64,000 nucleotides of DNA from Strigamia acuminata (lineage: Eukaryota; Arthropoda; Chilopoda; Geophilomorpha; Linotaeniidae): assembly GCA_949358305.1 (NCBI GenBank), contig CASHSZ010000010.1:62001-126000 (forward strand), in the 5' to 3' direction. Under the pieces are notes generated by a model that was not told the DNA's origin, made no database searches, and saw only the letters and a list, made by a program, of their open reading frames with translations. Position 1 is the stretch's first letter. Each line of letters opens with the position of its first letter. The translations under genes were made by a program, and so were the position numbers. This document shows, piece after piece, positions 1-11,543 of the stretch.

Positions 1-3000
1 AATCATTGGTTGGATGTTTCTAAAACTTACATTGGAGCCTTCTACTAAGGTTTAAACACTATTTCTGAACATTCAGAGACATTGGTCTTGTGGTGTTTGT
101 GCTAAGTCAACTGTGATGAGATCAAAAGTCTATTCTCCTAAATCAATGGTTGAATGTTTCTAAAACTTACATTGGAGCCTTCTACTAAGGTTTAAACACT
201 ATTTCTGAACATTCAGAGACATTGGACTTGTGGTGTTTCTGCTAAGTCAACTGTGATGAGATCAAAAGTCTATTCTCCCAAATCATTGGTTGGATGTTTC
301 TAAAACTTACATTGGAGCCTTCTACTAAGGTTTAAACACTATTTCTGAACATTCAGAGACATTGGTCTTGTGGTGTTTGTGCTAAGTCAACTGTGATGAG
401 ATCAAAAGTCTATTCTCCCAAATCATTGGTTGGATGTTTCTAAAACTTACATTGGAGCCTTCTACTAAGGTTTAAACACTATTTCTGAACATTCAGAAAC
501 ATTGGTCTTGTGGTGTTTGTGCTAAGTCAACTGTGATGAGATCAAAAGTCTATTCTCCCAAATCATTGGTTGGATGTTTCTAAAACTTACATTGGAGCCT
601 TCTACTAAGGTGTAAACACTATTTCTGAACATTCAGAGACATTGGTCTTGTGGTGTTTGTGCTAAGTCAACTGTGATGAGATCAAAAGTCTATTCTCCCA
701 AATCATTGGTTGGATGTTTCTAAAACTTACATTGGAGCCTTCTACTAAGGTTTAAACACTATTTCTGAACATTCAGAGACATTGGTCTTGTGGTGTTTGT
801 GCTAAGTCAACTGTGATGAGATCAAAAGTCTATTCTCCCAAATCATTGGTTGGATGTTTCTAAAACTTACATTGGAGCCTTCTACTAAGGTTTAAACACT
901 ATTTCTGAACATTCAGAGACATTGGTCTTGTGGTGTTTGTGCTAAGTCAACTGTGATGAGATCAAAAGTCTATTCTCCTAAATCAATGGTTGAACGTTTC
1001 TAAAACTTACATTGGAGCCTTCTACTAAGGTTTAAACACTATTTCTGAACATTCAGAGACATTGGACTTGTGGTGTTTGTGCTAAGTCAACTGTGATGAG
1101 ATCAAAAGTCTATTCTCCCAAATCATTGGTTGGATGTTTCTAAAACTTACATTGGAGCCTTCTACTAAGGTTTAAACACTATTTCTGAACATTCAGAGAC
1201 ATTGGTCTTGTGGTGTTTGTGCTAAGTCAACTGTGATGAGATCAAAAGTCTATTCTCCTAAATCAATGGTTGAATGTTTCTAAAACTTACATTGGAGCCT
1301 TCTACTAAGGTTTAAACACTATTTCTGAACATTCAGAGACATTGGACTTGTGGTGTTTCTGCTAAGTCAACTGTGATGAGATCAAAAGTCTATTCTCCCA
1401 AATCATTGGTTGGATGTTTCTAAAACTTACATTGGAGCCTTCTACTAAGGTTTAAACACTATTTCTGAACATTCAGAGACATTGGTCTTGTGGTGTTTGT
1501 GCTAAGTCAACTGTGATGAGATCAAAAGTCTATTCTCCCAAATCATTGGTTGGATGTTTCTAAAACTTACATTGGAGCCTTCTACTAAGGTTTAAACACT
1601 ATTTCTGAACATTCAGAAACATTGGTCTTGTGGTGTTTGTGCTAAGTCAACTGTGATGAGATCAAAAGTCTATTCTCCCAAATCATTGGTTGGATGTTTC
1701 TGAAACTTACATTGGAGCCTTCTACTAAGGTGTAAACACTATTTCTGAACATTCAGAGACATTGGTCTTGTGGTGTTTGTGCTAAGTCAACTGTGATGAG
1801 ATCAAAAGTCTATTCTCCCAAATCATTGGTTGGATGTTTCTAAAACTTACATTGGAGCCTTCTACTAAGGTTTAAACACTATTTCTGAACATTCAGAGAC
1901 ATTGGTCTTGTGGTGTTTGTGCTAAGTCAACTGTGATGAGATCAAAAGTCTATTCTCCCAAATCATTGGTTGGATGTTTCTAAAACTTACATTGGAGCCT
2001 TCTACTAAGGTTTAAACACTATTTCTGAACATTCAGAGACATTGGTCTTGTGGTGTTTGTGCTAAGTCAACTGTGATGAGATCAAAAGTCTATTCTCCTA
2101 AATCAATGGTTGAACGTTTCTAAAACTTACATTGGAGCCTTCTACTAAGGTTTAAACACTATTTCTGAACATTCAGAGACATTGGACTTGTGGTGTTTGT
2201 GCTAAGTCAACTGTGATGAGATCAAAAGTCTATTCTCCCAAATCATTGGTTGGATGTTTCTAAAACTTACATTGGAGCCTTCTACTAAGGTTTAAACACT
2301 ATTTCTGAACATTCAGAGACATTGGTCTTGTGGTGTTTGTGCTAAGTCAACTGTGATGAGATCAAAAGTCTATTCTCCTAAATCAATGGTTGAATGTTTC
2401 TAAAACTTACATTGGAGCCTTCTACTAAGGTTTAAACACTATTTCTGAACATTCAGAGACATTGGACTTGTGGTGTTTCTGCTAAGTCAACTGTGATGAG
2501 ATCAAAAGTCTATTCTCCCAAATCATTGGTTGGATGTTTCTAAAACTTACATTGGAGCCTTCTACTAAGGTTTAAACACTATTTCTGAACATTCAGAGAC
2601 ATTGGTCTTGTGGTGTTTGTGCTAAGTCAACTGTGATGAGATCAAAAGTCTATTCTCCCAAATCATTGGTTGGATGTTTCTAAAACTTACATTGGAGCCT
2701 TCTACTAAGGTTTAAACACTATTTCTGAACATTCAGAAACATTGGTCTTGTGGTGTTTGTGCTAAGTCAACTGTGATGAGATCAAAAGTCTATTCTCCCA
2801 AATCATTGGTTGGATGTTTCTGAAACTTACATTGGAGCCTTCTACTAAGGTGTAAACACTATTTCTGAACATTCAGAGACATTGGTCTTGTGGTGTTTGT
2901 GCTAAGTCAACTGTGATGAGATCAAAAGTCTATTCTCCCAAATCATTGGTTGGATGTTTCTAAAACTTACATTGGAGCCTTCTACTAAGGTTTAAACACT

Positions 3001-6000
3001 ATTTCTGAACATTCAGAGACATTGGTCTTGTGGTGTTTGTGCTAAGTCAACTGTGATGAGATCAAAAGTCTATTCTCCCAAATCATTGGTTGGATGTTTC
3101 TAAAACTTACATTGGAGCCTTCTACTAAGGTTTAAACACTATTTCTGAACATTCAGAGACATTGGTCTTGTGGTGTTTGTGCTAAGTCAACTGTGATGAG
3201 ATCAAAAGTCTATTCTCCTAAATCAATGGTTGAACGTTTCTAAAACTTACATTGGAGCCTTCTACTAAGGTTTAAACACTATTTCTGAACATTCAGAGAC
3301 ATTGGACTTGTGGTGTTTGTGCTAAGTCAACTGTGATGAGATCAAAAGTCTATTCTCCCAAATCATTGGTTGGATGTTTCTAAAACTTACATTGGAGCCT
3401 TCTACTAAGGTTTAAACACTATTTCTGAACATTCAGAGACATTGGACTTGTGGTGTTTGTGCTAAGTCAACTGTGATGAGATCAAAAGTCTATTCTCCCA
3501 AATCATTGGTTGGATGTTTCTAAACCTTACATTGGAGCCTTCTACTAAGGTTTAAACACTATTTCTGAACATTCAGAGACATTGGTGTTTGTGCTAAGTC
3601 AACTGCGATCTGAAATGAGCTCAAAATTTTTTTTTCAAAATTTATTGCTTGGGTGTTGCTAAAACTTACATTTAAGGCTTCTACAAAGGTTTAAACACTA
3701 TTTATAAACATTCAGACACATTGGACTTGTGGTGTTTGTGCTAAGTCAACTGTGATGAGATCAAAAGTCTATTCTCCCAAATCATTGGTTGGATGTTTCT
3801 AAAACTTACATTGGATCCTTCTACTAAGGTTTAAACACTATTTCTGAACATTCAGAGACATTGGTCTTGTGGTGTTTGTGCTAAGTCAACTGTGATGAGA
3901 TCAAAAGTCTATTCTCCTAAATCAATGGTTGAATGTTTCTAAAACTTACATTGGAGCCTTCTACTAAGGTTTAAACACTATTTCTGAACATTCAGAGACA
4001 TTGGACTTGTGGTGTTTGTGCTAAGTCAACTGTGATGAGATCAAAAGTCTATTCTCCCAAATCATTGGTTGGATGTTTCTAAAACTTACATTGGAGCCTT
4101 CTACTAAGGTTTAAACACTATTTCTGAACATTCAGAGACATTGGACTTGTGGTGTTTGTGCTAAGTCAACTGTGATGAGATCAAAAGTCTATTCTCCCAA
4201 ATCATTGGTTGGATGTTTCTAAAACTTACATTGGAGCCTTCTACTAAGGTTTAAACACTATTTCTGAACATTCAGAGACATTGGTCTTGTGGCGTTTGTT
4301 CTAAGTCAACTGTGATGAGATCAAAAGTCTATTCTCCCAAATCATTGGTTGGATGTTTCTAAAACTTACATTGGAGCCTTCTACTAAGGTTTAAACACTA
4401 TTTCTGAACATTCAGAGACATTGGTCTTGTGGTGTTTGTTCTAAGTCAACTGTGATGAGATCAAAAGTCTATTCTCCCAAATCATTGGTTGGATGTTTCT
4501 AAAACTTACATTGGAGCCTTCTACTAAGGTTTAAACACTATTTCTGAACATTCAGAGACATTGGTCTTGTGGTGTTTGTGCTAAGTCAACTGTGATGAGA
4601 TCAAAAGTCTATTCTCCCAAATCATTGGTTGGATGTTTCTAAAACTTACATTGGAGCCTTCTACTAAGGTTTAAACACTATTTCTGAACATTCAGAGACA
4701 TTGGTCTTGTGGTGTTTGTGCTAAGTCAACTGCGATGTGAAATGAACTCAAAATTTTTTTTTCAAAATTTATTGCTTGGGTGTTGCTAAAACTTATATTG
4801 AAGGCTTCTACTAAGGTTTAAACACTATTTCTGAACATTCAGAGACATTGGACTTGTGGTGTTTGTGCTAAGTCAACTGTGATGAGATCAAAAGTCTATT
4901 CTCCCAAATCATTGGTTGGATGTTTCTAAAACTTACATTAGAGCCTTCTACTAAGGTTTAAACACTAATTCTGAACATTCAGAGACATTGGTCTTGTGGT
5001 GTTTGTGCTAAGTCAACTGTGATGAGATCAAAAGTCTATTCTCCCAAATCATTGGTTGGATGTTTCTAAAACTTACATTGGAGCCTTCTACTAAGGTTTA
5101 AACACTATTTCTGAACATTCAGAGACATTGGATTGTGGTGTTTGTGCTAAGTCAACTGTGATGAGATCAAAAGTCTATTCTCCTAAATCAATGGTTGAAT
5201 GTTTCTAAAACTTACATTGGAGCCTTCTACTAAGGTTTAAACACTATTTCTGAACATTCAGAGACATTGGACTTGTGGTGTTTCTGCTAAGTCAACTGTG
5301 ATGAGATCAAAAGTCTATTCTCCCAAATCATTGGTTGGATGTTTCTAAAACTTACATTGGAGCCTTCTACTAAGGTTTAAACACTATTTCTGAACATTCA
5401 GAGACATTGGTCTTGTGGTGTTTGTGCTAAGTCAACTGTGATGAGATCAAAAGTCTATTCTCCCAAATCATTGGTTGGATGTTTCTAAAACTTACATTGG
5501 AGCCTTCTACTAAGGTTTAAACACTATTTCTGAACATTCAGAGACATTGGTCTTGTGGTGTTTGTGCTAAGTCAACTGTGATGAGATCAAAAGTCTATTC
5601 TCCCAAATCATTGGTTGGATGTTTCTAAAACTTACATTGGAGCCTTCTACTAAGGTTTAAACACTATTTCTGAACATTCAGAGACATTGGTCTTGTGGTG
5701 TTTGTGCTAAGTCAACTGTGATGAGATCAAAAGTCTATTCTCCTAAATCAATGGTTGAATGTTTCTAAAACTTACATTGGAGCCTTCTACTAAGGTTTAA
5801 ACACTATTTCTGAACATTCAGAGACATTGGACTTGTGGTGTTTGTGCTAAGTCAACTGTGATGAGATCAAAAGTCTATTCTCCCAAATCATTGGTTGGAT
5901 GTTTGTAAAACTTACATTGGAGCCTTCTACTAAGGTTTAAACACTATTTCTGAACATTCAGAGACATTGGACTTGTGGTGTTTGTGCTAAGTCAACTGTG

Positions 6001-6312
6001 ATGAGATCAAAAGTCTATTCTCCCAAATCATTGGTTGGATGTTTCTAAAACTTACATTGGAGCCTTCTACTAAGGTTTAAACACTATTTCTGAACATTCA
6101 GAGACATTGGTGTTTGTGCTAAGTCAACTGCGATCTGAAATGAGCTCAAAATTTTTTTTTCAAAATTTATTGCTTGGGTGTTGCTAAAACTTACATTTAA
6201 GGCTTCTACAAAGGTTTAAACACTATTTATAAACATTCAGACACATTGGACTTGTGGTGTTTGTGCTAAGTCAACTGTGATGAGATCAAAAGTCTATTCT
6301 CCCAAATCATTG
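1..6312 (+). repeat. 140-bp satellite array, segment 1 (forward)
   Basis: Tandem copies of a 140-bp monomer that begins AATCATTGGTTGGATG and ends CTATTCTCCCA. The phase is exact from 1 to 3500 (25 monomers). Variants recur: CAATGG/TGAATG, CAATGG/TGAACG, CAGAAAC, GGTGTAAAC, and TTTCTG for TTTGTG. A clearly divergent monomer type (CTGCGATCTGAAATGAGCTC, then a T-run and GCTTGGGTGTTGC) starts near 3603, 4730 and 6128. The array holds no coding potential. It stops at 6312 where element A inserted and resumes in the same monomer at 12902. Confidence 0.98.
141..3500 (+). repeat. 8-monomer higher-order repeat, 1120 bp, three units
   Basis: Units 141-1260, 1261-2380 and 2381-3500 carry the same ordered series of monomer variants. 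Monomer 1 has TGAATG with TTTCTG, monomer 3 has CAGAAAC, monomer 4 has GGTGTAAAC, and monomer 7 has TGAACG with GGACTTG. The units differ by only a few bases (for example TGAAACTTAC in monomer 4 of units 2 and 3 only). This is a recently homogenised higher-order repeat. Confidence 0.93.
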
Positions 6313-7670
6313 TGTTTCTGGCAAGGTCGCAGGCGACAACCAGGCCAGAAGGAGGGGCGGCAATACTTGACTGCTGCTTGGCTAAAATTGATACACAGAA
6401 GTTGGCCAAAGACTTGAAGAAATGCAAACACTGGACTTGAACTTGCTGCTTCACATGATGATCTGCCACTGGTGAGTTCAAGGAGGAGGAAGGAGGATTT
6501 TTCTACTCACTGCACATTGCTTTCTGGTTGTATAGAGAAATGAGACTTGGAGAGAAATAAAAAGCAACCATTTTATTCTCTAAATTCTTAACAAGACTAC
6601 TACAATTGAATCACGAGGATATTACAAAGAAGTCACACTTTAACAATAATAAGAAACAACAAGTGTAACTATCTCCACATTGTATAAGGACACTTGCACT
6701 TAAAGTTACAGAGGTCTCTAAGTGCTTGTAAAGAGAAATAAGTACTGCTGGCACAACAAAACTACCGTAGAAGTTAATAGTTGAAAACACATAAGCCTAA
6801 CAGCAAGTATTTGACATTAAATGCAAAAGTATACATTAACAACAGTCTCTAACCACAATGCTCGTTGAGAACTAAATTATTCACTCTAAAACACACTGAA
6901 CAACTCATAAAATAGAGAAAAGAATAAGTAAAGACATTTTAGACCAATGAGCTGGCAACTTTACAGTAAGTGCAGAAGTTAAGTTATAAATCAACACAGA
7001 TAAATCTTAAACTTAACACTTTTACATTGCATAATAATTAAGTGATTAATTATTAATCAGAACCCACAAAAACTCTTTGGGATTAAACATTTTCTCCTCT
7101 CTTTACAGATACAAGTAGACCACTCCCACAGTAATGGCCGACAATGTAAACAGAGATCACTTGCAGGAAGATAGAAAGGCTTGAAATTAGCTCACTAGAC
7201 AGGCTACACACAATCTAAGTTAACAAAACGCTTAATTGGTTAGTAATATACAGAAAACAAACAGAAATTGATTGAAACAGCTTAAAACTGATAATAACAT
7301 ACATTTCTCATTCTAGTACCCTTTTGCTGTCTGAGAGCATCATTACACCTTGTCACTACATTGACAATAGTGGACTGGAAACAGGAAAACACTTGGAAAC
7401 ATCAAAACATGCATAACACAGGTAAACAAGATAGAAAATAAATTCTAAGTGGATAAATAACTAATGTAAAAACTCTTTTCTTCCCAGATTTATCCGGTCA
7501 GATCAACCAGTACTGAGAAATTCACTCAAACTAACTCAAAGAAGACTTATATTCAAATAAGTGTCTAATTAAATTCCCAATCTAAGATAAATATTAAAAA
7601 CCCTTTTTAATAATTCCAGATGACTAATTTTTAAGACGTTTAGCAGCTTTCCTTTATGTTGCTAGCAACA
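6313..7670 (-). repeat. Element A 3' LTR
   Basis: This is the same 1358-bp sequence as 11544-12901. In element orientation it begins with the perfect 14-bp palindrome TGTTGCTAGCAACA (7657-7670) and ends CCAGAAACA. On the minus strand an AATAAA lies at 6572-6577, followed by the GTGAGTAG box at 6503-6510. Confidence 0.95.
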
Positions 7671-7705
7671 TAGATTGCCGGCGAAAAGAAAGTGCGAACA
7701 ACCCA
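7671..7705 (-). other. Element A 3' junction: pyrimidine tract and GCCGGCAA box
   Basis: The 35 bases between the stop codon and the 3' LTR read, in coding sense, CTTTCTTTTCGCCGGCAA and then five bases to the LTR. A polypurine tract is expected here to prime plus-strand synthesis. The block is pyrimidine-rich instead, and it is shared with the other four elements. Confidence 0.6.
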
Positions 7706-10700
7706 TCATTTAGTTCGATTACTTCTGGTCTTTGATGATAATATTTGGGAGACCTCTTTCACCTTTTCGTATTCCACTCTGGGTGGCATGATTCTTTGAC
7801 GGATCAAATTTGGTATCCACGGAGGTATTCTTCGGTTGACAATCATACAACTAAGTCGAATAATTCCGTTGATGATTTTCCTTTTCGTCTCTAGGGACTT
7901 CATGGGCTTTGAGAAACATACTCGACAGGTTGGTTTGTATTTGTCGATCCCTCCTATCATCTTGACTCGGGTTTCGTGCGAAATTCGTCTTGAAAATTCA
8001 GCTTTATCTCCGCAAAAATAACATTTTGCTTGTAGTTTCACAACAGACTCGGCTAGTGGAACTAACTCGGATATCTGATCAAATGGCTTCCTCTTGAAGT
8101 CGACGTCTAATGCGGCGACTATTACCTTTTTCTTTTGCTCAGCCATTTCATTTGAAAAAGTAAAAATGTCGGGAAAAAACTGTCCTTCGTCAATTCCGAT
8201 TGTCTTCACTAATTTCGTTTTTTCCACAGCATTGGTTAGGCTACTGGTCGCGATTGCTTCTCGTCGATGACCGTCGTGGGTCACGACTTCGGTTTTACTG
8301 TAACGATCGTCATTGGAGTGTTTAATTAGCAGGGACGACGTCTTCTCTTCCTTTTCTAAAAGCTTCAATAACTTGGTCGTTTTCCCCGCATACATTGGAC
8401 CAATGATGAGATGAATTCCCTTTTGATTGGTTGACAAATCAATTTTCTTTTTCCAGAAATTCAGAATCACGTTTCCACTCCATCTCACGATTGCACACAA
8501 TTTGGGTAAACTGGGCACTTGGTTTGTAAGTAATTCGACGTTCTTTCTCCCTGACTCTAACTGATTTCGCCCTCGTAATTCCGGCTTCATGTCCGAGCTT
8601 GGAGTTCTGTTGACCAATCCTCCATCCTTGAACGACTTTTTCGTTTTTTGGAGGGTGGTGTCCAGTTCCTCTTTCTCCAGACCACTGGAGAGGCTCGCGG
8701 CAAAACAAGAAGGTGTGACGTCTGTCTGTTTATTCACACCGGGTTCGCCATTCATGTTGGGCAGTGATTTCGGAATTAATTGGACTATTTTGTTTTCGTC
8801 ATTTTCAGGTTGATTTGAGATCACTTCTTCTTTGGACTCGACCGCCATGCAAGAAATGTTGCACGCTGCCATGTTTTCTTCAAGCGGGTTGTTTGGTTTC
8901 AGTCGACCGTTTAGAATCCACCCAAAAATTGTCTCCATTAATCCCAACTCGTCGTTGATTTTTCGGCTTCCACCTTGACAAATCTTCCACCATGCGTTGC
9001 TTCCTAATAAGACGTCAATGTCTTCCGATTCTGACGGATGTATCTCAGCCATCTCAAGTCCGAGTGATTGGACTTGCTTTATGGCTTCTGCTCCAATTAT
9101 CCCTTTGACTTTCGGGAGTGTGTCGGTTTCTAATGCAAGGATTGATGTCTTTTTTGTTCCGTGTCTTGATTGTAGTTCGAATCTAAAGACATCATGTGTC
9201 GTCGGAACTGGCTTTTTGTTGAGCAGACACTGTGTCATCGTGTGTAGTGTCTCGATCTTTTGCATCCGGAATTTATTTACTAGTCTCTTCGTGACGTAGG
9301 AGCGATGGCTTCCTGGATCTAGTAATCCGCGGACGGGGTACATGTCTCCATTTTTCTTCACAAAAAGAGCAGTGAAGACCATCAGTTGAATCTCCACCGA
9401 CTCGGTAAGCGATACATTAGTAGACACGTTTTCTTCTTTTGGTGTAATCGCTTTTTCTTTGTTGTTTTTGTTGCAGATCGATGTGTGATGTCTTCCACCA
9501 CACAAGCGACAACAAAACTTCACGGTACATTCTTTGGCTGTGTGGTTATATCTCAAGCAGTTGAAACAAAGTCGTTTCTTCTTCACTATTTCGATCCTCG
9601 CTGGTACATCGAGATCCGCATCACAATTTGCGTGTGCGTGATCACCATCACAATAAGCGCAGGCGGGTTTGCGGTTTGGATTTGACTTGGAATTCATACT
9701 CAATTTTCCATTCTCGGAAGTCACGAATGAGGACATGGTTCCAGTTGGTCTTTCTCTTGTTTCCTTTGAAGTTTTCTCAAATTTTTCTGACTTCTTCAGA
9801 TGAGCGCGCTTAAGGAGAACGCTTTCTTCCGACAATTCAGCCAGTTGTATCTCGGTTGCTACGAAGTCCAGAAAAACGTTAACATCATCAACTTTTCCTT
9901 GATGCTTTCGGTAAAAACGTTGGGAGATCTCCGGTGGAAATTTTCTAAGTAGTTCTGGAATAAGGTACGTTCCAGTAGTGTCAACTGACACAGACAGTTG
10001 CGCCATGGTCCGGACAGCAGATGCCAATGACGTGAATAGAGCTTTGAGTGGCTCGATTGGGTAGAGATCGAAAACGGGTTTCGACTCCCTAATCATCTTT
10101 GAAATAGCATTTCTCTGCGTGTTTTCAGAACCGAATAGACTCTCCAATGTGTTTTTCGCTAATGGGTAGGCGTCATCAGTTATTGGGTACGACTTGATTG
10201 CGGATTCTGCAGCCCCAGTGCAGCATGACCTCAGATATATAAGCTTTTCCACGTTCGAAAGCTCCGTGTTCTGATCAACTGCTGATTCGAATAAATTCGC
10301 AAAACCTCTATATTCAGTTGCATCGCCACTAAATTTGGCAATGTCGGTTTTCGGCAATCTCGTGTTTCTCCTAGATGAAGCGGACGTCTGGTTTAAACTG
10401 GAATTCTGTCCCGGATGGGAACCAAATTGCCCTGCCATTTTTCCAGACACTTTTGCTCTTTGCTTCAATAAATTTACTCTGGTTCTAATGTCTTCAATTC
10501 GTTGAAGCCCCGCTAAATAGTCCTCTCTTTTTGACTCGTCTTTAAGAGCTTTCAATTCGTCGGCGAGATCACTCAATTGCTGGTCAACCGTTATTTGCAT
10601 GGCTTCCAGCTCTCCTCCGTCTAGAATGTTGACTGAAGATCCCAGCAGATCCTCGGCTCCTTGAGCCTTTGCTTTCCAAATGACCTCCTTTTCCTCGAGA

Positions 10701-10723
10701 TCAGCAGCGGATAATGTAGCCAT
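7706..10723 (-). CDS. Gag-protease-thymidine kinase fusion polyprotein of element A
   Basis: A single open frame of 1005 residues if translation begins at the ATG at 10723 (protein start MATLSAADLEEK); the three codons upstream start with GTG. Residue numbers here count from that upstream GTG, so subtract 3 for the ATG. Residues 1-340 are BEL-type Gag, with RLPKTDIAKFSGDATEYRGF near 125. Three zinc-knuckle-like motifs follow: C358/C361/H365/C370, C389/C392/H397/C402 and C408/C411/H415/C420. Residues 445-615 match the DUF1758/retropepsin-like region of C, D and E, including LLDPGSHRSY with D472. A 120-150-residue linker that I do not recognise leads into a TK1-type kinase at about 772-945 and a 63-residue tail of unknown origin. 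No reverse transcriptase, RNase H or integrase motif is present. Gag could package the RNA and carry the kinase into particles; that role is inferred. If the protease works, the kinase might be released. Confidence 0.93.
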   Translation of the reverse strand: MATLSAADLEEKEVIWKAKAQGAEDLLGSSVNILDGGELEAMQITVDQQLSDLADELKALKDESKREDYLAGLQRIEDIRTRVNLLKQRAKVSGKMAGQFGSHPGQNSSLNQTSASSRRNTRLPKTDIAKFSGDATEYRGFANLFESAVDQNTELSNVEKLIYLRSCCTGAAESAIKSYPITDDAYPLAKNTLESLFGSENTQRNAISKMIRESKPVFDLYPIEPLKALFTSLASAVRTMAQLSVSVDTTGTYLIPELLRKFPPEISQRFYRKHQGKVDDVNVFLDFVATEIQLAELSEESVLLKRAHLKKSEKFEKTSKETRERPTGTMSSFVTSENGKLSMNSKSNPNRKPACAYCDGDHAHANCDADLDVPARIEIVKKKRLCFNCLRYNHTAKECTVKFCCRLCGGRHHTSICNKNNKEKAITPKEENVSTNVSLTESVEIQLMVFTALFVKKNGDMYPVRGLLDPGSHRSYVTKRLVNKFRMQKIETLHTMTQCLLNKKPVPTTHDVFRFELQSRHGTKKTSILALETDTLPKVKGIIGAEAIKQVQSLGLEMAEIHPSESEDIDVLLGSNAWWKICQGGSRKINDELGLMETIFGWILNGRLKPNNPLEENMAACNISCMAVESKEEVISNQPENDENKIVQLIPKSLPNMNGEPGVNKQTDVTPSCFAASLSSGLEKEELDTTLQKTKKSFKDGGLVNRTPSSDMKPELRGRNQLESGRKNVELLTNQVPSLPKLCAIVRWSGNVILNFWKKKIDLSTNQKGIHLIIGPMYAGKTTKLLKLLEKEEKTSSLLIKHSNDDRYSKTEVVTHDGHRREAIATSSLTNAVEKTKLVKTIGIDEGQFFPDIFTFSNEMAEQKKKVIVAALDVDFKRKPFDQISELVPLAESVVKLQAKCYFCGDKAEFSRRISHETRVKMIGGIDKYKPTCRVCFSKPMKSLETKRKIINGIIRLSCMIVNRRIPPWIPNLIRQRIMPPRVEYEKVKEVSQILSSKTRSNRTK
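7898..8419 (-). other. TK1-type thymidine kinase domain inside the element A polyprotein
   Basis: About 174 residues contain every hallmark of the type II (TK1-like) thymidine kinase family in the right order. The P-loop is GPMYAGKTTKLL (residues 778-789, with K784 and T785). Next comes THDGHRREA near 818. The Walker-B/catalytic segment is IGIDEGQFFPDI (845-856), with E849 as the likely general base. AALDVDFKRKPF (873-884) and LVPLAESVVKL (890-900) follow. The two zinc-binding Cys pairs are C904/C907 and C936/C939, and IGGIDKYKPTC lies before the second pair. Known family chemistry is ATP-dependent phosphorylation of thymidine to dTMP. No intron, stop or frameshift interrupts it. The fold looks complete against the cellular enzyme core; human TK1 is longer only by flexible ends. 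The source could be a host gene or a viral one, and the sequence alone does not decide. Confidence 0.95.
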
Positions 10724-11543
10724 AATCCTCACCGAGAAATGAAGAATTCAAGGATCAGTTCAGGACTCAAACTCAACTTAACTGACTAAATTGGTTAACA
10801 AGAAATTGTCTAATTCTTTTACACTCTAGGATTTACTGAACACACAAAAGCAGGATGGATATCCACAAGCTGTTAACAGGATTGAAACACACGGGATGTT
10901 AACAGGATTGGCAAATTAACCCCCAAAATTCAATAATTAAAGGTAATTGACAATTCTCTTATTTTCACAATTGAGTTTCTGACTAGATACTCGTTTTAAA
11001 TTGGGATACCAACACTAAAGCTTGGTATTATTCACTAATTCACTGGATATTCTCTAAATTCCACAAACTGGAATCGAGAATTTATTCAAACTGTTAAGAC
11101 TTAAACTTCTTCTCCCCCCAACTACACCAGTTTCTAATCAAAAACTCCTTTGAAATGATTACAGCAGCAAATTCGGATATTATTCTATTTAAATAATAAT
11201 TCTTAATAATTATTTCTTCAAATCTTCTTGTAGGATGTACATTGCGTTGTGTTTGGAATTGATTGTCGTGCAGGATCGCTCGTACTCTCGAAGCCTTGCT
11301 TGATCCAAGTTGAAAAACATCTTGACCATCTTGACAATTTGAGAATCCAACTTGAAAAACCCACTTTTTTGCCTGTGAAAGGCGGACGAGAGCATACACT
11401 TCACTGTAGTGGCACAACTTCAATGGCACTTTACACATAAAAGCTTTGCACAGCTTGAGAACAAAACCCACTGATGAATTTTGCAGCACACATGAAGGTC
11501 CACTGAGATAACTGGAAGAAATCCTTGGTTCACGGTACCAAAT
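10724..11543 (-). other. Element A 5' leader
   Basis: An AT-rich leader of 820 bases between the 5' LTR and the gag ATG. I see no convincing protein in it; the short open frames here are not conserved in the other elements. The primer site lies at its LTR end. A weak splice-acceptor-like stretch (CTTCATTTCTCGGTGAG) sits directly before the ATG. Confidence 0.7.
11518..11540 (-). other. Element A primer-binding site (tRNA-His-like)
   Basis: In element sense the LTR end is followed, after three bases, by TGGTACCGTGAACCAAGGAT. TGG is the complement of a tRNA CCA end. The remainder resembles the complement of the tRNA-His 3' end (TGGTGCCGTGACCAGGAT, from memory) with small differences, so the tRNA identity is inferred. 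Confidence 0.6.

Noticed and set aside
1-6312. Regular repeats resembling a CRISPR array
   Set aside because: The units are 140 bp with no unique spacers between short repeats; it is head-to-tail satellite in a eukaryote.
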